NCBI RefSeq assembly: GCF_014192155.1
Contig: NZ_JACHXO010000002.1
Location: forward strand, 372,001 to 436,000
Length of the DNA stretch: 64,000 nt
DNA from: Roseateles terrae
GTDB taxonomy: Bacteria > Pseudomonadota > Gammaproteobacteria > Burkholderiales > Burkholderiaceae_C
Reading direction: 5' to 3'
In this document: one piece after another, positions 9,038-18,348 of the stretch
Layout of the letters: every line of letters begins with the position of its first letter
Numbering within the stretch: position 1 is the first letter of the stretch
Program-made: the position numbers and the translations under genes
Notes under the pieces: model-generated
Told to the model about the DNA's origin: nothing
What the model saw: only the letters and a program-made list of their open reading frames with translations
Databases searched by the model: none

Positions 9038-9796
9038 ATGAAGATTGCCTTGATTTCCGACCTGCATGCCAACCGCGAAGCCTTCAGCGCGGTGCTGGCC
9101 CACGCCCGCGCGCAAGGCGTGGAGCGCTTTGCCTTGCTGGGCGACTATGTGGGCTACGGCAGCGACCCCGGCTGGGTGGTGGACCAGGTGCTGACCTTGC
9201 GCGCCCAGGGCGCGGTGGCGGTGGCCGGCAATCACGACCTGGCGGTGGCGCGCGGGCCGAATCCGACGATGCATGAGGACGCGCGCACCGCCATCGAATG
9301 GACCCGCAACCAGCTCACGCCGGACCAGCTGCGCTTTCTGGGCGACCTGCCGCTGCATGAGGTGTGGGACGACTGTCTCTTCGTCCACGCGAACGCCTTC
9401 GACCCGGCCGGCTTCGCCTATGTGCAGGGCCGGCTGGAGGCGATGCGCAGCCTGCATGCGACCGACTGCCGCTACACCTTCTGCGGTCACATGCATGAGC
9501 CGATGCTCTACCACCTCTCCGGCACGGGCAAGGCCGGCGACTTCCGTCCGCAGCCCGGCATTCCGATTCCGCTGCTGCCCAACCGGCAGTGGCTGGTGAT
9601 TCCGGGCGCCTGCGGCCAGCCGCGGGACGGCAACCCGGCCGCCTGTTATGCGGTGTTTGACCACGACAGCGGCGACCTCGCCTACCAGCGTGTGCCGTAC
9701 GACGTGGAAGCGGCCGTCGCCGCCATCCGCGCGGCCAAGGGTTTGCCCCCGGCGCTGGCGGAACGATTGGCGCAGCGGCTGGTGCTCGGACGTTGA
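9038..9796 (+). CDS. calcineurin-like metallophosphoesterase
   Basis: A 252-residue dimetal phosphoesterase. All expected metal ligands can be read: Asp8 and His10 (ISDLHAN), Asp36 (LLGDYVGYG), Asn65-His66 (AGNHD), and the C-terminal GHMHEP His pair. The family covers protein phosphatases and cyclic-nucleotide or nucleotide phosphoesterases. It lies 47 bases upstream of a Ser/Thr kinase gene on the same strand, so dephosphorylation of the kinase or its targets is an attractive but unproven role. Confidence 0.87.
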   Translation: MKIALISDLHANREAFSAVLAHARAQGVERFALLGDYVGYGSDPGWVVDQVLTLRAQGAVAVAGNHDLAVARGPNPTMHEDARTAIEWTRNQLTPDQLRFLGDLPLHEVWDDCLFVHANAFDPAGFAYVQGRLEAMRSLHATDCRYTFCGHMHEPMLYHLSGTGKAGDFRPQPGIPIPLLPNRQWLVIPGACGQPRDGNPAACYAVFDHDSGDLAYQRVPYDVEAAVAAIRAAKGLPPALAERLAQRLVLGR

Positions 9797-9843
9797 CCAC
9801 CGAGTAAGCTCCCAGCGTTTCACAGCAGGATGCCCCGCCCTCG

Positions 9844-11313
9844 ATGACCGAAGCGCCCAGCCCCATCCCCTACCCTTTGCAGCCCGGACAGGTGCTGGAC
9901 GGTTTTGTGCTGGAAGAGCGGCTGCATCAGGGCGGCATGGCCAACCTCTGGAAGGTGCGACGCGAAACACCGCTGCCGAACGAAGCGTTCCCGCTGATCA
10001 TGAAGGTGCCCCGCATCAAGGGCGGCGAGGACCCGGCCAGCATCGTCGGCTTCGAGGTGGAGCAGATGATCCTGCCTGCGCTCAAGGGTCCGCATGTGCC
10101 GCGGTTCGTGGCGCGCGGGGACTGGCGGCGTCAGGCCTACATCGTGATGGAGCACATCCAGGCGGACAGCCTGCGTCCGCTGCTGGACCGCGCGCCCTTG
10201 CCATTGGTGGAGGTGGTGGAGATCGGCATCCAGGTGGCGCATGCGCTGACCGATCTGCATCATCAGCATCTGGTGCATCTGGACATCAAGCCCAGCAATA
10301 TTCTGCGCCGGGCCGATGGCTCGGTGGTGCTGGTGGACTTTGGCCTCTCCCGCCACGACTTCCTGCCCGACCTGCTCGAAGAAGAGTTTTCACTGCCGAT
10401 GGGCACGGGCCCGTACATGTCGCCCGAGCAGGTGCAGTTCGTGCGCAACGATCCGCGCAGCGACCTCTTCGCGCTGGGGGTGATGCTGTATCACCTTGCT
10501 ACCGGTGAGCGTCCGTTCGGGCAGCCGACCTCGGTGCGGCAGCTGCGTCGGCGGCTGTATGTGGAGCCGATTCCGCCGCGTGCCATCCGGCCCGAGCTGC
10601 CGCCCTGGTTCCAGGAGGTGGTGCTGCATTGCCTGGAAGTGCGGGCGGAGCGCCGTTATCAGAGCGCCACGCAATTGGCCCTGGACCTGCAACGCCCCGA
10701 TGCCGTGCCGCTCACCGCGCGCGCCCATCGCGTGGAGCGCAGCGGCCTTGTGAGGCGCTTCAAGCGGTGGTTCCTGGCCATGGGGGCCGAGCCGCAGGCG
10801 CCGGTGTCGGTCGGTGCGCAGGTGGCACGCAGCCCGGTGATCATGGCGGCGGTGGATGTGCAGGGCGCGAGCGAGGGATTGCTTGAAGCGCTGCGCGATG
10901 TGGTGCAGCGGCTGCTGGCGACCGAGCCTGGGGCGCGACTGGCCTGCGTGGGCGTGATGAAAACCGCGCGCATCGGCATGGATGAACTCACCGACGCCCA
11001 GGGACGCAGCCATCATGTGCAGCAGCTGATCGCACTGAAGAACTGGGCGCATCCGATGACCCATGGCCTGGCCCTGGAGGACGGCCGCCTGACCTTTCAT
11101 GTGCTGGAAGCACCCGATGCGGCTGATGCCCTGATCGAATTCGCGGCACGCACCGGCGTGGACCATGTGGTGATGGGCGCGCGGGGCAGCTCTGCGCTGC
11201 GGCGGTATCTGGGCAGCGTGTCCACGCAGGTGGTGACGCAGTGCACCTGCACCGTGACGGTGGTGCGCGAGCCGCCGCTCCCGGAACCCGCCGTCACGCC
11301 AGCAGCGCGCTGA
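9844..11313 (+). CDS. Ser/Thr protein kinase fused to a universal stress protein domain
   Basis: A 489-residue two-domain protein. Residues 15-275 form a Hanks-type kinase: glycine loop LHQGGMANLWKV, ATP Lys54 (IMKVPR), catalytic loop HLDIKPSN with Asp147, DFGLS with Asp165, and APE-like SPEQ. The HRD arginine is replaced by Leu (HLD), typical of kinases not controlled by activation-loop phosphorylation. Residues about 330-480 form a universal-stress domain (start VIMAAVDVQG, end VVMGARGSSALRRYLGS). No transmembrane segment is evident, so it should be cytoplasmic. The stress domain may sense nucleotide or couple the kinase to stress. It follows the phosphoesterase gene by 47 bases. Confidence 0.88.
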   Translation: MTEAPSPIPYPLQPGQVLDGFVLEERLHQGGMANLWKVRRETPLPNEAFPLIMKVPRIKGGEDPASIVGFEVEQMILPALKGPHVPRFVARGDWRRQAYIVMEHIQADSLRPLLDRAPLPLVEVVEIGIQVAHALTDLHHQHLVHLDIKPSNILRRADGSVVLVDFGLSRHDFLPDLLEEEFSLPMGTGPYMSPEQVQFVRNDPRSDLFALGVMLYHLATGERPFGQPTSVRQLRRRLYVEPIPPRAIRPELPPWFQEVVLHCLEVRAERRYQSATQLALDLQRPDAVPLTARAHRVERSGLVRRFKRWFLAMGAEPQAPVSVGAQVARSPVIMAAVDVQGASEGLLEALRDVVQRLLATEPGARLACVGVMKTARIGMDELTDAQGRSHHVQQLIALKNWAHPMTHGLALEDGRLTFHVLEAPDAADALIEFAARTGVDHVVMGARGSSALRRYLGSVSTQVVTQCTCTVTVVREPPLPEPAVTPAAR

Positions 11314-11384
11314 GCGCAGGGGCTGGCGTCCGGCAAGACGAGGCAAGGCAAGGAACGGCACGGGGGTCCCACTACACTGCCGGG

Positions 11385-11729
11385 ATGTCCTTCACCGTCT
11401 CCGACAACCCCTGCACCCACTGCGGTGCCTGCTGTGCGAGCTTCCGCGTCGATTTCTCCCGCATGGAGCTGATGAGTGAAGGCGGCAGCGTGCCCGATGG
11501 ACTGGCCGTGTCGCTCACGGACCATCTGTGCCGCATGCGTGGCACCGACCATGCGGCACCTCGCTGCGCCGCATTGCAAGGCCAGGTGGGTCAGAAGGCC
11601 AGTTGCGGCATCTACGAATGGCGGCCGTCGCCATGCCGCGAGTTTGGGATGCGCGCGCCCCTGGGACTGGGCGACGATCCCTGCAACCGCGCACGCGCCC
11701 GCCACGGGCTGCCGCCGTTGAACGGCTGA
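11385..11729 (+). CDS. YkgJ-family cysteine cluster protein
   Basis: A 114-residue protein with the N-terminal motif PCTHCGACCASF and later cysteines (CAAL, CGIY, PCREF, PCNRAR), the pattern of the YkgJ/CxxCxxCC zinc- or iron-sulfur-binding family. The ATG at 11385 places the cysteine cluster at the N-terminus as in relatives; the frame remains open upstream to 11241 without meaning. Its function is unknown in most bacteria. Confidence 0.8.
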   Translation: MSFTVSDNPCTHCGACCASFRVDFSRMELMSEGGSVPDGLAVSLTDHLCRMRGTDHAAPRCAALQGQVGQKASCGIYEWRPSPCREFGMRAPLGLGDDPCNRARARHGLPPLNG

Positions 11730-11740
11730 GCGCCGACGTC

Positions 11741-13087
11741 CTAGTGCATCCTGGCGCGCAGGCTTTCGAGCTTGGCCGCGTACAACTGCCGCTGGCGCAC
11801 GCTGGTGCTCAATGCCTCCGCCTGTGCCAACGACGACCGCACCTCGTCCCAGCGGCCGAGCTGGGCATTGGCCAGCGCCAGCCAGAAATGAAACTCGTGG
11901 TAGTAGGCAGAGCGGTCGATTTCCTTGAGGAAATAGCGCCGCGCCTTCATAGCATCGCCGTCGCGCATCGCGGCCACGCCCAGATCAAAGAACTTGAAGG
12001 GCGGAAAAGGCTCGAGCTTCGCGAGCTGGTCCTCCAGCACCTTGGCCTCGGCGACACGGTCGGCGGCCCGCAGCAGCTGCGCCAGGTTGGACATCGCCTG
12101 AAGATTGCCCGGCTCCCGTCGCAGCACTTCCCGGAACGCCTGCTCCGCTGGCTGCACATCCCCGTGCCGTCGATACACCACGCCCAGCGTGTTCAGCGCA
12201 GAGGTCAGATGCGACGACTGCAGCCACGCCGCCCGCGCCCACCAGTAGGCGCGGTCCAGCATGCCCTGCGCCATCCATTCGGCGGCGCGATTGTTCATGT
12301 ACATCGCCACCACCGTGGACTCGTCCAGCTCCATCGCCCGCTGCCGCCGGATCTGGACACCGGGCAGAAAGTCGATCACGGTGATGGTCTCCTGATCGCC
12401 CAGCACACGGAAGTCGGTGGGACGACGGCCCAGGCCGATGTTCACATGGCCGGAGACGACCTGCAGGTCGGCCACGCGGCTGACCTGCTCCTCCTGGTAG
12501 ATCTGACGGAAGGTCACCGGGATACCGAGCTCGCGGGCGAAGGACGCCGTCATCAGCGTCAGCGACAGGCAGTTGCCCATGCGGGCATCAAAGGCCTCGC
12601 CCGCGGTACGGGTCATCTCGGCGTCGTATTCCAGCCGCAGCTGACCCGGGGCGCCCAGGGCTTCCACCAGCACGTCGCGCGGTTCGCGGCCCCGTAGGCC
12701 GTGGGTCAGTCGCTGTGCGATGAAGGTCCGCATGCCGGCACTCGGGGCCAGGATGCGGTCGGCGTCGATGACCTCCTGCTGGGGTGGAAAGAGCTTGTCG
12801 TGGACCAGGGCCGTCGGCGGCACGTCGTCGCGCAATGGCGCCACCGCGCAGGCGGAGAGCATGGCCATCAGAAGGGCCAGACCCGCAGAGGCCAGCAGGC
12901 GACCGGGTCGGCGCAGAAGCGCATGGATTGCTGCTGGTGCAGCCGCATACCTAGCCGCACACATCGCCGCACACATCGCCGCATTCGCCATGGCTCCCCG
13001 AGCCTGGGCCGCGGCCCAAGGCCCGACCCAGCGCTCCGGTGAGGGTCTCAACGCGTCATCCCATCGAACATCCAGCAGCGTAGACAT
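11741..13087 (-). CDS. TPR-repeat lipoprotein with a transglutaminase-like region
   Basis: A 448-residue protein. After an odd Ala/Met-rich leader there is a signal and lipobox (LLMAMLSACAVAP near residues 72-84), so the true start may be one of the later Met codons. Residues about 130-250 contain a papain/transglutaminase-like segment with a Cys in MGNCLSLTLM and His in SGHVNIGLG, followed by tetratricopeptide repeats (residues about 270-430, with a repeated A-W/L-Y-R-A pattern). It is probably an envelope-anchored scaffold or hydrolase-like protein. It lies tail to tail with the cysteine-cluster gene, 11 bases apart. Confidence 0.75.
   Translation of the reverse strand: MSTLLDVRWDDALRPSPERWVGPWAAAQARGAMANAAMCAAMCAARYAAAPAAIHALLRRPGRLLASAGLALLMAMLSACAVAPLRDDVPPTALVHDKLFPPQQEVIDADRILAPSAGMRTFIAQRLTHGLRGREPRDVLVEALGAPGQLRLEYDAEMTRTAGEAFDARMGNCLSLTLMTASFARELGIPVTFRQIYQEEQVSRVADLQVVSGHVNIGLGRRPTDFRVLGDQETITVIDFLPGVQIRRQRAMELDESTVVAMYMNNRAAEWMAQGMLDRAYWWARAAWLQSSHLTSALNTLGVVYRRHGDVQPAEQAFREVLRREPGNLQAMSNLAQLLRAADRVAEAKVLEDQLAKLEPFPPFKFFDLGVAAMRDGDAMKARRYFLKEIDRSAYYHEFHFWLALANAQLGRWDEVRSSLAQAEALSTSVRQRQLYAAKLESLRARMH
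12954..12980 (-). repeat. 12-bp repeat in the leader of the TPR lipoprotein
   Basis: About two direct copies of a GCCGCACACATC unit give Met-Cys-Ala-Ala twice in the extended N-terminus. It lies upstream of the lipoprotein signal and may be outside the real reading frame if translation starts later. Confidence 0.6.
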
Positions 13088-13332
13088 CGCGATCTCCGAC
13101 GCAGCCTCTGTTGTGGGCTGCTGACGCAGATACTAGACCCGCGCGCGCGCCCTTGCACGCGGGATGCGACGGACGGGGACGTCGCGGCCATGCTGCGCTG
13201 CGACATGAGGACGCGGCCTGGCAAGGCGCTGCTGGAGGTCGACAGGCGCCGCTTGGCGGCCCAGCGGCAGATGCGGCATCAGGCGCAGACGCCTCAGGCG
13301 CCGACGTGAAGCGGCATGCGCTCGCATCCCCT

Positions 13333-16245
13333 TCAGCGCGCGGCCTGCCGTGCCACCACGAAGACCGCCACACTGCGCGCCGGTACGGTGAACCGCCCCG
13401 TCGCGGTGTCTGCGGCCGCCTGCGTCGCCACCACCCGGTCGGCTGCGGACGTCGCCGCCTGCACCGGATGCAGGCGCCAGTCGTGTCCCGCCTCCGAAGG
13501 CAGGGCGAGGCTCACCGCGTCTTCGCGTGCATTGATCAGGTAGAGGATCCGATCAAAGCCCGCATCCGCCCGGCCGGTCCCATCCAGCCGTCCCACCACC
13601 AACCCGGCCAGCTGACCGGGACCGGTGTTGTAGAACTGCAGCCGCTGCTGCACCTCCTCCGCACGGCTCAGCCGCAGCAGCGGGGTGCTGGCACGGATGC
13701 GCAGCAGATCCAGAAACGCCCGATTCGTCCAGTCAATGACGGCCGGGGATGGTCGGAGGGTGGCATCGGCCAGCAGCGGCCGGAGCAGCGGATAGTCGCC
13801 GCCGTTGTCGGCCTTGGGCGGCAGGCCACGACCAAAGCCGTTGTCCTGACCGCGCCAGTCCAGCGAATTGAACCAGTCGCCGGAGTCATAGCTGTTGCGG
13901 TCCATCGACTTGGACCGCAGCAGTTCGCCCCCCGCATGGAAATAGGCGACCCCCTGGCTCAGCGCGTTGATGCCCAGCGCCAGGATCTGCACCCGGGCCC
14001 GGTCCTCGGGGCGGGTGGTGGTCGGCAGCTTGAGCACCAGTGCATCGAACAGCGTCTGGTTGTCGTGGTTCTCCACATAGTTGACGGTCTCTCCCGGCAT
14101 CGACGCGTATCCCGCCGGCTGGTCGCCATAGGGCATCTGCGCACCGCTGCGCTGCTGGCCATCGAGGTTCTCGAACCGATAGCTGCGCAGCGTGCCGGCC
14201 AGCGCCAGGCGCAGCAGGTCCGCCTGGCGCAGCCATTCGGCCTGGCGCGGCGCATCGCCCACCGGTGCGGCCACAATGAAACCCGGGTGCGCGCGCGAGG
14301 CCGCGGCATCGTCACCGGCCGCGCCGCCCCGCACGGCGTCCCGCCCGCGGTCGCTGAAGGTGCCGATGCCGGTGCCGTTGAGCGACAGCTGCGACGCCTG
14401 CACAAATCGCGCGCCGTTGGCCACTTCACCAAAATTCCAGCCTTCGCCAATCAGCGGCACATCGTGGCCCAGGGTCTGTCGCAGGCGCGCCTGCAGCCGC
14501 TCCATCACCGCTCGCGGCTGGTGCCCCATCAGGTCGAAGCGGAAGGAGTGCATCCCGTAAGCCTGCGCCCACAGGACCACCGAGTCCACCAGCAGCCGGC
14601 CCATCATGCGGTGCTCGGTGGCGGTGTTGTCGCAGCAGGTGGAGCGCTCCACGCGGCCCTGGCGGTCGAGCCGGTGGTAGTACATCGGCACGATGCGGTC
14701 CAGCACCGACTGCGGATGCTGACCGGCGGACGAGGTGTGGTTGTAGACCACATCCATGCCCACCCGCAGTCCTGCGCGGTTCAGGGCCATCACCATCGCG
14801 CGGACTTCGCGGATGCGCACGGCACCGTCGTCGGCATCGGTGGCGAAGCTGCCTTCCGGTGCGTTGTAGTGGAAGGGGTCATAGCCCCAGTTGAAACAGT
14901 CGCTGCCCGCCACGGCGGACACGGCCGCCTGCTGCTGATCGCTGTCCGGCGCGGCGGTGGGCACCTCGGGTACGGTGCAGCGCTGCTCCGGCACGGTGGC
15001 CAGGTCAAAGATGGGCAGCAGGTGGATGTCGGTCAGGCCGGCCGCAGCCAGTGCGCGCAGATGGCGCATGCCCAGGGACTCGTCCTGGGTAAAGGCCAGG
15101 TACTTGCCACGGAGGTTGGGGGGCACGGAGGGGTCATCGCGGGAGAAGTCCCGGACATGCAGCTCGTACAGCACCATGTCGGTGGACGACTGGGCTGGCG
15201 CTGGGGCCGGATGATGGCGCCAGCCGGCGGGGGACAACGAAGGGTCTGACAGGTCGGCCACATAGCTGCGGCGAGAGTCGGCCGACAGGCTGACGGAATA
15301 AGGGTCGGTGACGCGGTTGCGGACCCAGCCGGTGCCAGGCACGAAGACGTCCACGAGGTATTGGTAATACTGGCCGGCATGCAACTGCGGCATGCGGGCG
15401 GACCAGACGCCTGTGCGAGGATCACGGCGCATCGGCTGATGCTTCACTGCAGCGGCCTGGGGTCCCGGGTAGAGACAGACGGAGACCTGTCGGGCGGTGG
15501 GAGCCCAGAGTTTGAAGCCGGCGGGTGCCTGGGTCGCCGAAGCTCTGGCGCCCGAAGCGGAGGCTGCACCGGCGATCGAACCAACGGACGCACGGTGGCG
15601 CACCGTGACGCCGAGCCCGGGTTCAACCGCCGCCGCCGCATACAGCGCATCCAGTGCGCGGGCGGGCTGGACGGCGGTGGCTTGCAGCACACGCCCGTCA
15701 GCATCTTCAAGCGCCAACAACAACTGGCCCTGCAGCAGCGTCTGACGCCGCGCGCGCGAAACGTCGCCAGGCAGCGCCCCTTCGGCACCCGGGCCAAGAT
15801 AGGCGGTTGCCGTGAGCACGTCTGCGGTCAGCGGCGCCCGAGTGGGCGCAAGCGCCATCACGGTGTCTGCTCCCGATAGCCGTCCGGTCTTCGGATCGAG
15901 CGACAGCGTCCCCGCAGGGGCGTGATGCAGCCGCAGTCGCTGACCCGGCTCGAGATTCAGACCCGGCCAGCGCAACCGGCCCTCATCCAGCCACACCGCT
16001 CGGGCGGGCGCGCCCGCCGCATGGAGCGCAGTGACACCCGGCGTTTCGGTGCTGAGGACAGTCGCGAGCGGACCCTCGCAGGCTTCGATGCCTGCGGGGG
16101 CAAGGGAGCGGAGGCGCTGCGTCGCCTGGGCGTCGGCAGCGACGGAAGCCGTCGCCAGAGTCGCGCCGGCGATCGCCAGGCAACCGGCAACAAGCGTCCA
16201 CAGACGCGGGCTACCCTGAACGGGCCGCGGAACACACACTCGCAT
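13333..16245 (-). CDS. pulA: secreted pullulanase-type alpha-1,6-glucosidase (GH13)
   Basis: A 970-residue exported debranching enzyme. An N-terminal signal (residues 14-37, ending ASVAA) is followed by beta-sandwich modules, including a starch-type domain with FKLWAPTARQVSVCLY near residue 250, and then the TIM barrel. Barrel landmarks are the pullulanase signature FNWGYDP, VVYNHT, nucleophile Asp571 (FRFDLMGH), acid Glu601 (IGEGWNFGE) and Asp728 (ENHDNQ). It should cut alpha-1,6 branches of pullulan or branched maltodextrins in the periplasm or outside the cell. It is transcribed divergently from two GH13 amylases across a 240-bp region that carries two operator-like sites. No lipobox is evident. 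Confidence 0.92.
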   Translation of the reverse strand: MRVCVPRPVQGSPRLWTLVAGCLAIAGATLATASVAADAQATQRLRSLAPAGIEACEGPLATVLSTETPGVTALHAAGAPARAVWLDEGRLRWPGLNLEPGQRLRLHHAPAGTLSLDPKTGRLSGADTVMALAPTRAPLTADVLTATAYLGPGAEGALPGDVSRARRQTLLQGQLLLALEDADGRVLQATAVQPARALDALYAAAAVEPGLGVTVRHRASVGSIAGAASASGARASATQAPAGFKLWAPTARQVSVCLYPGPQAAAVKHQPMRRDPRTGVWSARMPQLHAGQYYQYLVDVFVPGTGWVRNRVTDPYSVSLSADSRRSYVADLSDPSLSPAGWRHHPAPAPAQSSTDMVLYELHVRDFSRDDPSVPPNLRGKYLAFTQDESLGMRHLRALAAAGLTDIHLLPIFDLATVPEQRCTVPEVPTAAPDSDQQQAAVSAVAGSDCFNWGYDPFHYNAPEGSFATDADDGAVRIREVRAMVMALNRAGLRVGMDVVYNHTSSAGQHPQSVLDRIVPMYYHRLDRQGRVERSTCCDNTATEHRMMGRLLVDSVVLWAQAYGMHSFRFDLMGHQPRAVMERLQARLRQTLGHDVPLIGEGWNFGEVANGARFVQASQLSLNGTGIGTFSDRGRDAVRGGAAGDDAAASRAHPGFIVAAPVGDAPRQAEWLRQADLLRLALAGTLRSYRFENLDGQQRSGAQMPYGDQPAGYASMPGETVNYVENHDNQTLFDALVLKLPTTTRPEDRARVQILALGINALSQGVAYFHAGGELLRSKSMDRNSYDSGDWFNSLDWRGQDNGFGRGLPPKADNGGDYPLLRPLLADATLRPSPAVIDWTNRAFLDLLRIRASTPLLRLSRAEEVQQRLQFYNTGPGQLAGLVVGRLDGTGRADAGFDRILYLINAREDAVSLALPSEAGHDWRLHPVQAATSAADRVVATQAAADTATGRFTVPARSVAVFVVARQAAR

Positions 16246-16319
16246 GAAGTCTCCAATCGAAGCATCGGCCTCTGCATCATCGGTGGCAGAGATTCCGGAA
16301 CGCCAAACGCCCGGGCGAT

Positions 16320-16334
16320 GGTAGCAAAACTACA
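16320..16334. promoter_or_regulatory. operator-like site GGTAGCAAAACTACA upstream of pullulanase
   Basis: A 15-bp site with a GTAG / CTAC inverted core, 75 bases upstream of the pullulanase start. The identical 15-mer occurs again at 50473-50487 near the regulator gene. It fits the (T/G)GTAG-N5-CTACA pattern shared by the starch loci of this window. Confidence 0.65.
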
Positions 16335-16449
16335 TCGCCGGGACCGACCGGGTTTTCAGGCGACGTCATTCACCCTATGCTGCTGGGAGAAACCGGCAAG
16401 GACGACGAACGGTGGGGGAACAGCGCCGAGCGCACCGCCCTCGAATTCC

Positions 16450-16464
16450 CGTACTTTTGCTACA
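16450..16464. promoter_or_regulatory. degenerate operator-like site before the first amylase
   Basis: CGTACTTTTGCTACA is a near match, in reverse orientation, to the site at 16320-16334: the reverse complement of that site is TGTAGTTTTGCTACC, with three differences. It ends 21 bases before the GTG start of the amylase, a position suited to repression. Confidence 0.45.
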
Positions 16465-16485
16465 AGACTGGATGGAGACTGGACT

Positions 16486-18339
16486 GTGATCACTGCCTCG
16501 AAGGCCTTTGCGCGCCACTGGCTCGCCCCCCTGACCGCCCCTGCGCGCGCTGCGCTGCCGAAGGCCGCCGCGGCAGTCCTGCTGGCCCTCACCAGTGGCG
16601 CCTGGGCTGCCAAGCCGCCGACACCCCCGACGCCACCGGTGGATCTCAGCCCCGTGCCCGCCCGGATGCAGCCCAGCCCCCTGCCGGACGGCTGGGAGCA
16701 CGGCGCCTTCATGGAGATCTTCGTCCGCGGCTACCAGGACAGCGACGGCGACGGCATCGGCGACCTGCGCGGACTCATCCGCCGGCTGGACTATCTGCAG
16801 GCGCTGGGTGTGAAGGGTCTGTGGCTGATGCCGATCCAGGCCAGTGCCGATCATGACCATGGTTATGCGACCGTTGACTACCGCCGCATCGAGCCGCAGT
16901 ACGGCACGCTGGAAGACTTCGACACGCTGATCCGCGAAGCGCATCGCCGCGGCATCGGCGTGGTGATGGACTACATCCTCAATCACAGCGCGCGGCAGCA
17001 TCCGTTGTTCACGGCGGCGCAGTCCAAGCCCGACAGCCCGTGGCGCGACTGGTTTGTCTGGTCGGATGCGCCCTTGAAGGACCTGCAGGCCTGGACCATC
17101 TTTGATCAGACGCCGTGGCACCTGCCCGAAGGCGCCCGGACACGCTCACGCTACTTCGCCACCTTTGGCCAGGACATGCCCGACTTCAACATGCGCAATC
17201 CGGCCGTAGTGCGCTATCACGAAGACAGCCTGCGTTTCTGGCTCAACCGCGGGTTGGACGGCTACCGGCTCGACGCCGTACCGCACCTGATCGAGAACAA
17301 TGCCAGGGACTGGAACGACCAGCCGGAAAGCCGCGTGCTGACCGGCGCCTTCACCCGGCTGATCAAGTCCTACCCCCGCCGCCATGTGGTGTGCGAGGCC
17401 ACCGCCGAGCCGACGGTGTACGCACAGCCGGAGATCTGCGGCAGCGCCTTCGCCTTCGGCCTGGAACGCGCCATCATCACCGCGGCGAAAGGCGATCACG
17501 AGGCATCGGAAGCGGCGGTCGCCAAGGTCGCGAGTTGGTTCACCCAGGCGCCGCTGTCGATGGCCACGATGCTCAGCAACCACGATATCTTCGCCGGCCA
17601 GCGGGCCTGGGATCAGTTCGGCGGCGATGAGCGGCGCTATCGGCTGGCCGCAGCCACCTATCTGCTGTTGCCGGGGACGCCGTTCATCTACTACGGCGAA
17701 GAGATCGGGCAGGCCGGACTCACCGAGCTGCCGGGGGATCAGCCGCTGCGGGCGCCGATGAGCTGGACGGCGGAGGGCGGCTTCACTCGGGGCCAGCCGT
17801 TCCGACCGCTGTCGCCCAACCGCGCTTCCCACAATGCGCAGGCGCAGGAAGCGGATCCAGCGTCCCTGCTGCACTTTTATCGGGCGATGCTGGCCTTGCG
17901 CAATGGGCAGCCGTCGCTGGCGCGTGGCAGCTACGAGGCGCCAGTCGCGCAGGGTCAGGTCCTGGCCTTCCAGCGCGAGTGGCAAGGCGAGCGCACGCTG
18001 GTGGCGATCAATTACGGTGAGACGGCGGCCCGGCTGGCCTTGCCGGTGTCGTCGGAGATGGTGCTGCGGCAGCTCTATCCGGCAGCGTCGGCCGTGGGCG
18101 GTAGGACGGAGGGTATGACGGGCGGGATGTCGGGCGCCGCATCGGTGATGTCGGCCACCGCCGTCGTCGCACCAGCGGCCGCCACCGAGTCTGCGTCCGC
18201 TTCGTCGTCCATGCCTTCCTCCGTTCAGGCAGACGCAGCAACAAGCGCGCGCTCCGCCCGCGCTTCCAACAGCGTCAACAACGCTCAGCTCGACCTCATG
18301 CTGCCCCCGCTGTCCGTGCAGGTCTATCGCCTGCGTTGA
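16486..18339 (+). CDS. exported alpha-amylase family protein (GH13)
   Basis: A 617-residue enzyme. I start at the GTG at 16486, which has GGAG nine bases upstream and produces a good signal peptide ending SGAWAA; the frame is open to 15922 but the extra residues are antisense to pullulanase. The barrel carries YQDSDGDGIGDLRG, nucleophile Asp263 (GYRLDAV), acid Glu304 (VVCEATAEP) and Asp367 (SNHDIF). The sequence style is near alpha-glucosidase/alpha-amylase subfamilies acting on short maltooligosaccharides; exact specificity is open. A low-complexity Ala/Ser/Met region (about residues 540-595) interrupts the C-terminal beta domain. The next amylase starts nine bases after the stop. Confidence 0.88.
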   Translation: MITASKAFARHWLAPLTAPARAALPKAAAAVLLALTSGAWAAKPPTPPTPPVDLSPVPARMQPSPLPDGWEHGAFMEIFVRGYQDSDGDGIGDLRGLIRRLDYLQALGVKGLWLMPIQASADHDHGYATVDYRRIEPQYGTLEDFDTLIREAHRRGIGVVMDYILNHSARQHPLFTAAQSKPDSPWRDWFVWSDAPLKDLQAWTIFDQTPWHLPEGARTRSRYFATFGQDMPDFNMRNPAVVRYHEDSLRFWLNRGLDGYRLDAVPHLIENNARDWNDQPESRVLTGAFTRLIKSYPRRHVVCEATAEPTVYAQPEICGSAFAFGLERAIITAAKGDHEASEAAVAKVASWFTQAPLSMATMLSNHDIFAGQRAWDQFGGDERRYRLAAATYLLLPGTPFIYYGEEIGQAGLTELPGDQPLRAPMSWTAEGGFTRGQPFRPLSPNRASHNAQAQEADPASLLHFYRAMLALRNGQPSLARGSYEAPVAQGQVLAFQREWQGERTLVAINYGETAARLALPVSSEMVLRQLYPAASAVGGRTEGMTGGMSGAASVMSATAVVAPAAATESASASSSMPSSVQADAATSARSARASNSVNNAQLDLMLPPLSVQVYRLR

Positions 18340-18348
18340 AGCGGCGCC

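Noticed and set aside
13088-13332. Possible small gene between the TPR lipoprotein and pullulanase
   Set aside because: The frames present are Ala/Arg/Ser-rich with no start signal and no domain. I see nothing else in this 245-bp stretch.
15922-16485. Upstream extension of the first amylase reading frame
   Set aside because: The extra codons overlap the 5' end of pulA on the other strand and precede the GTG that has a ribosome site and a proper signal peptide.
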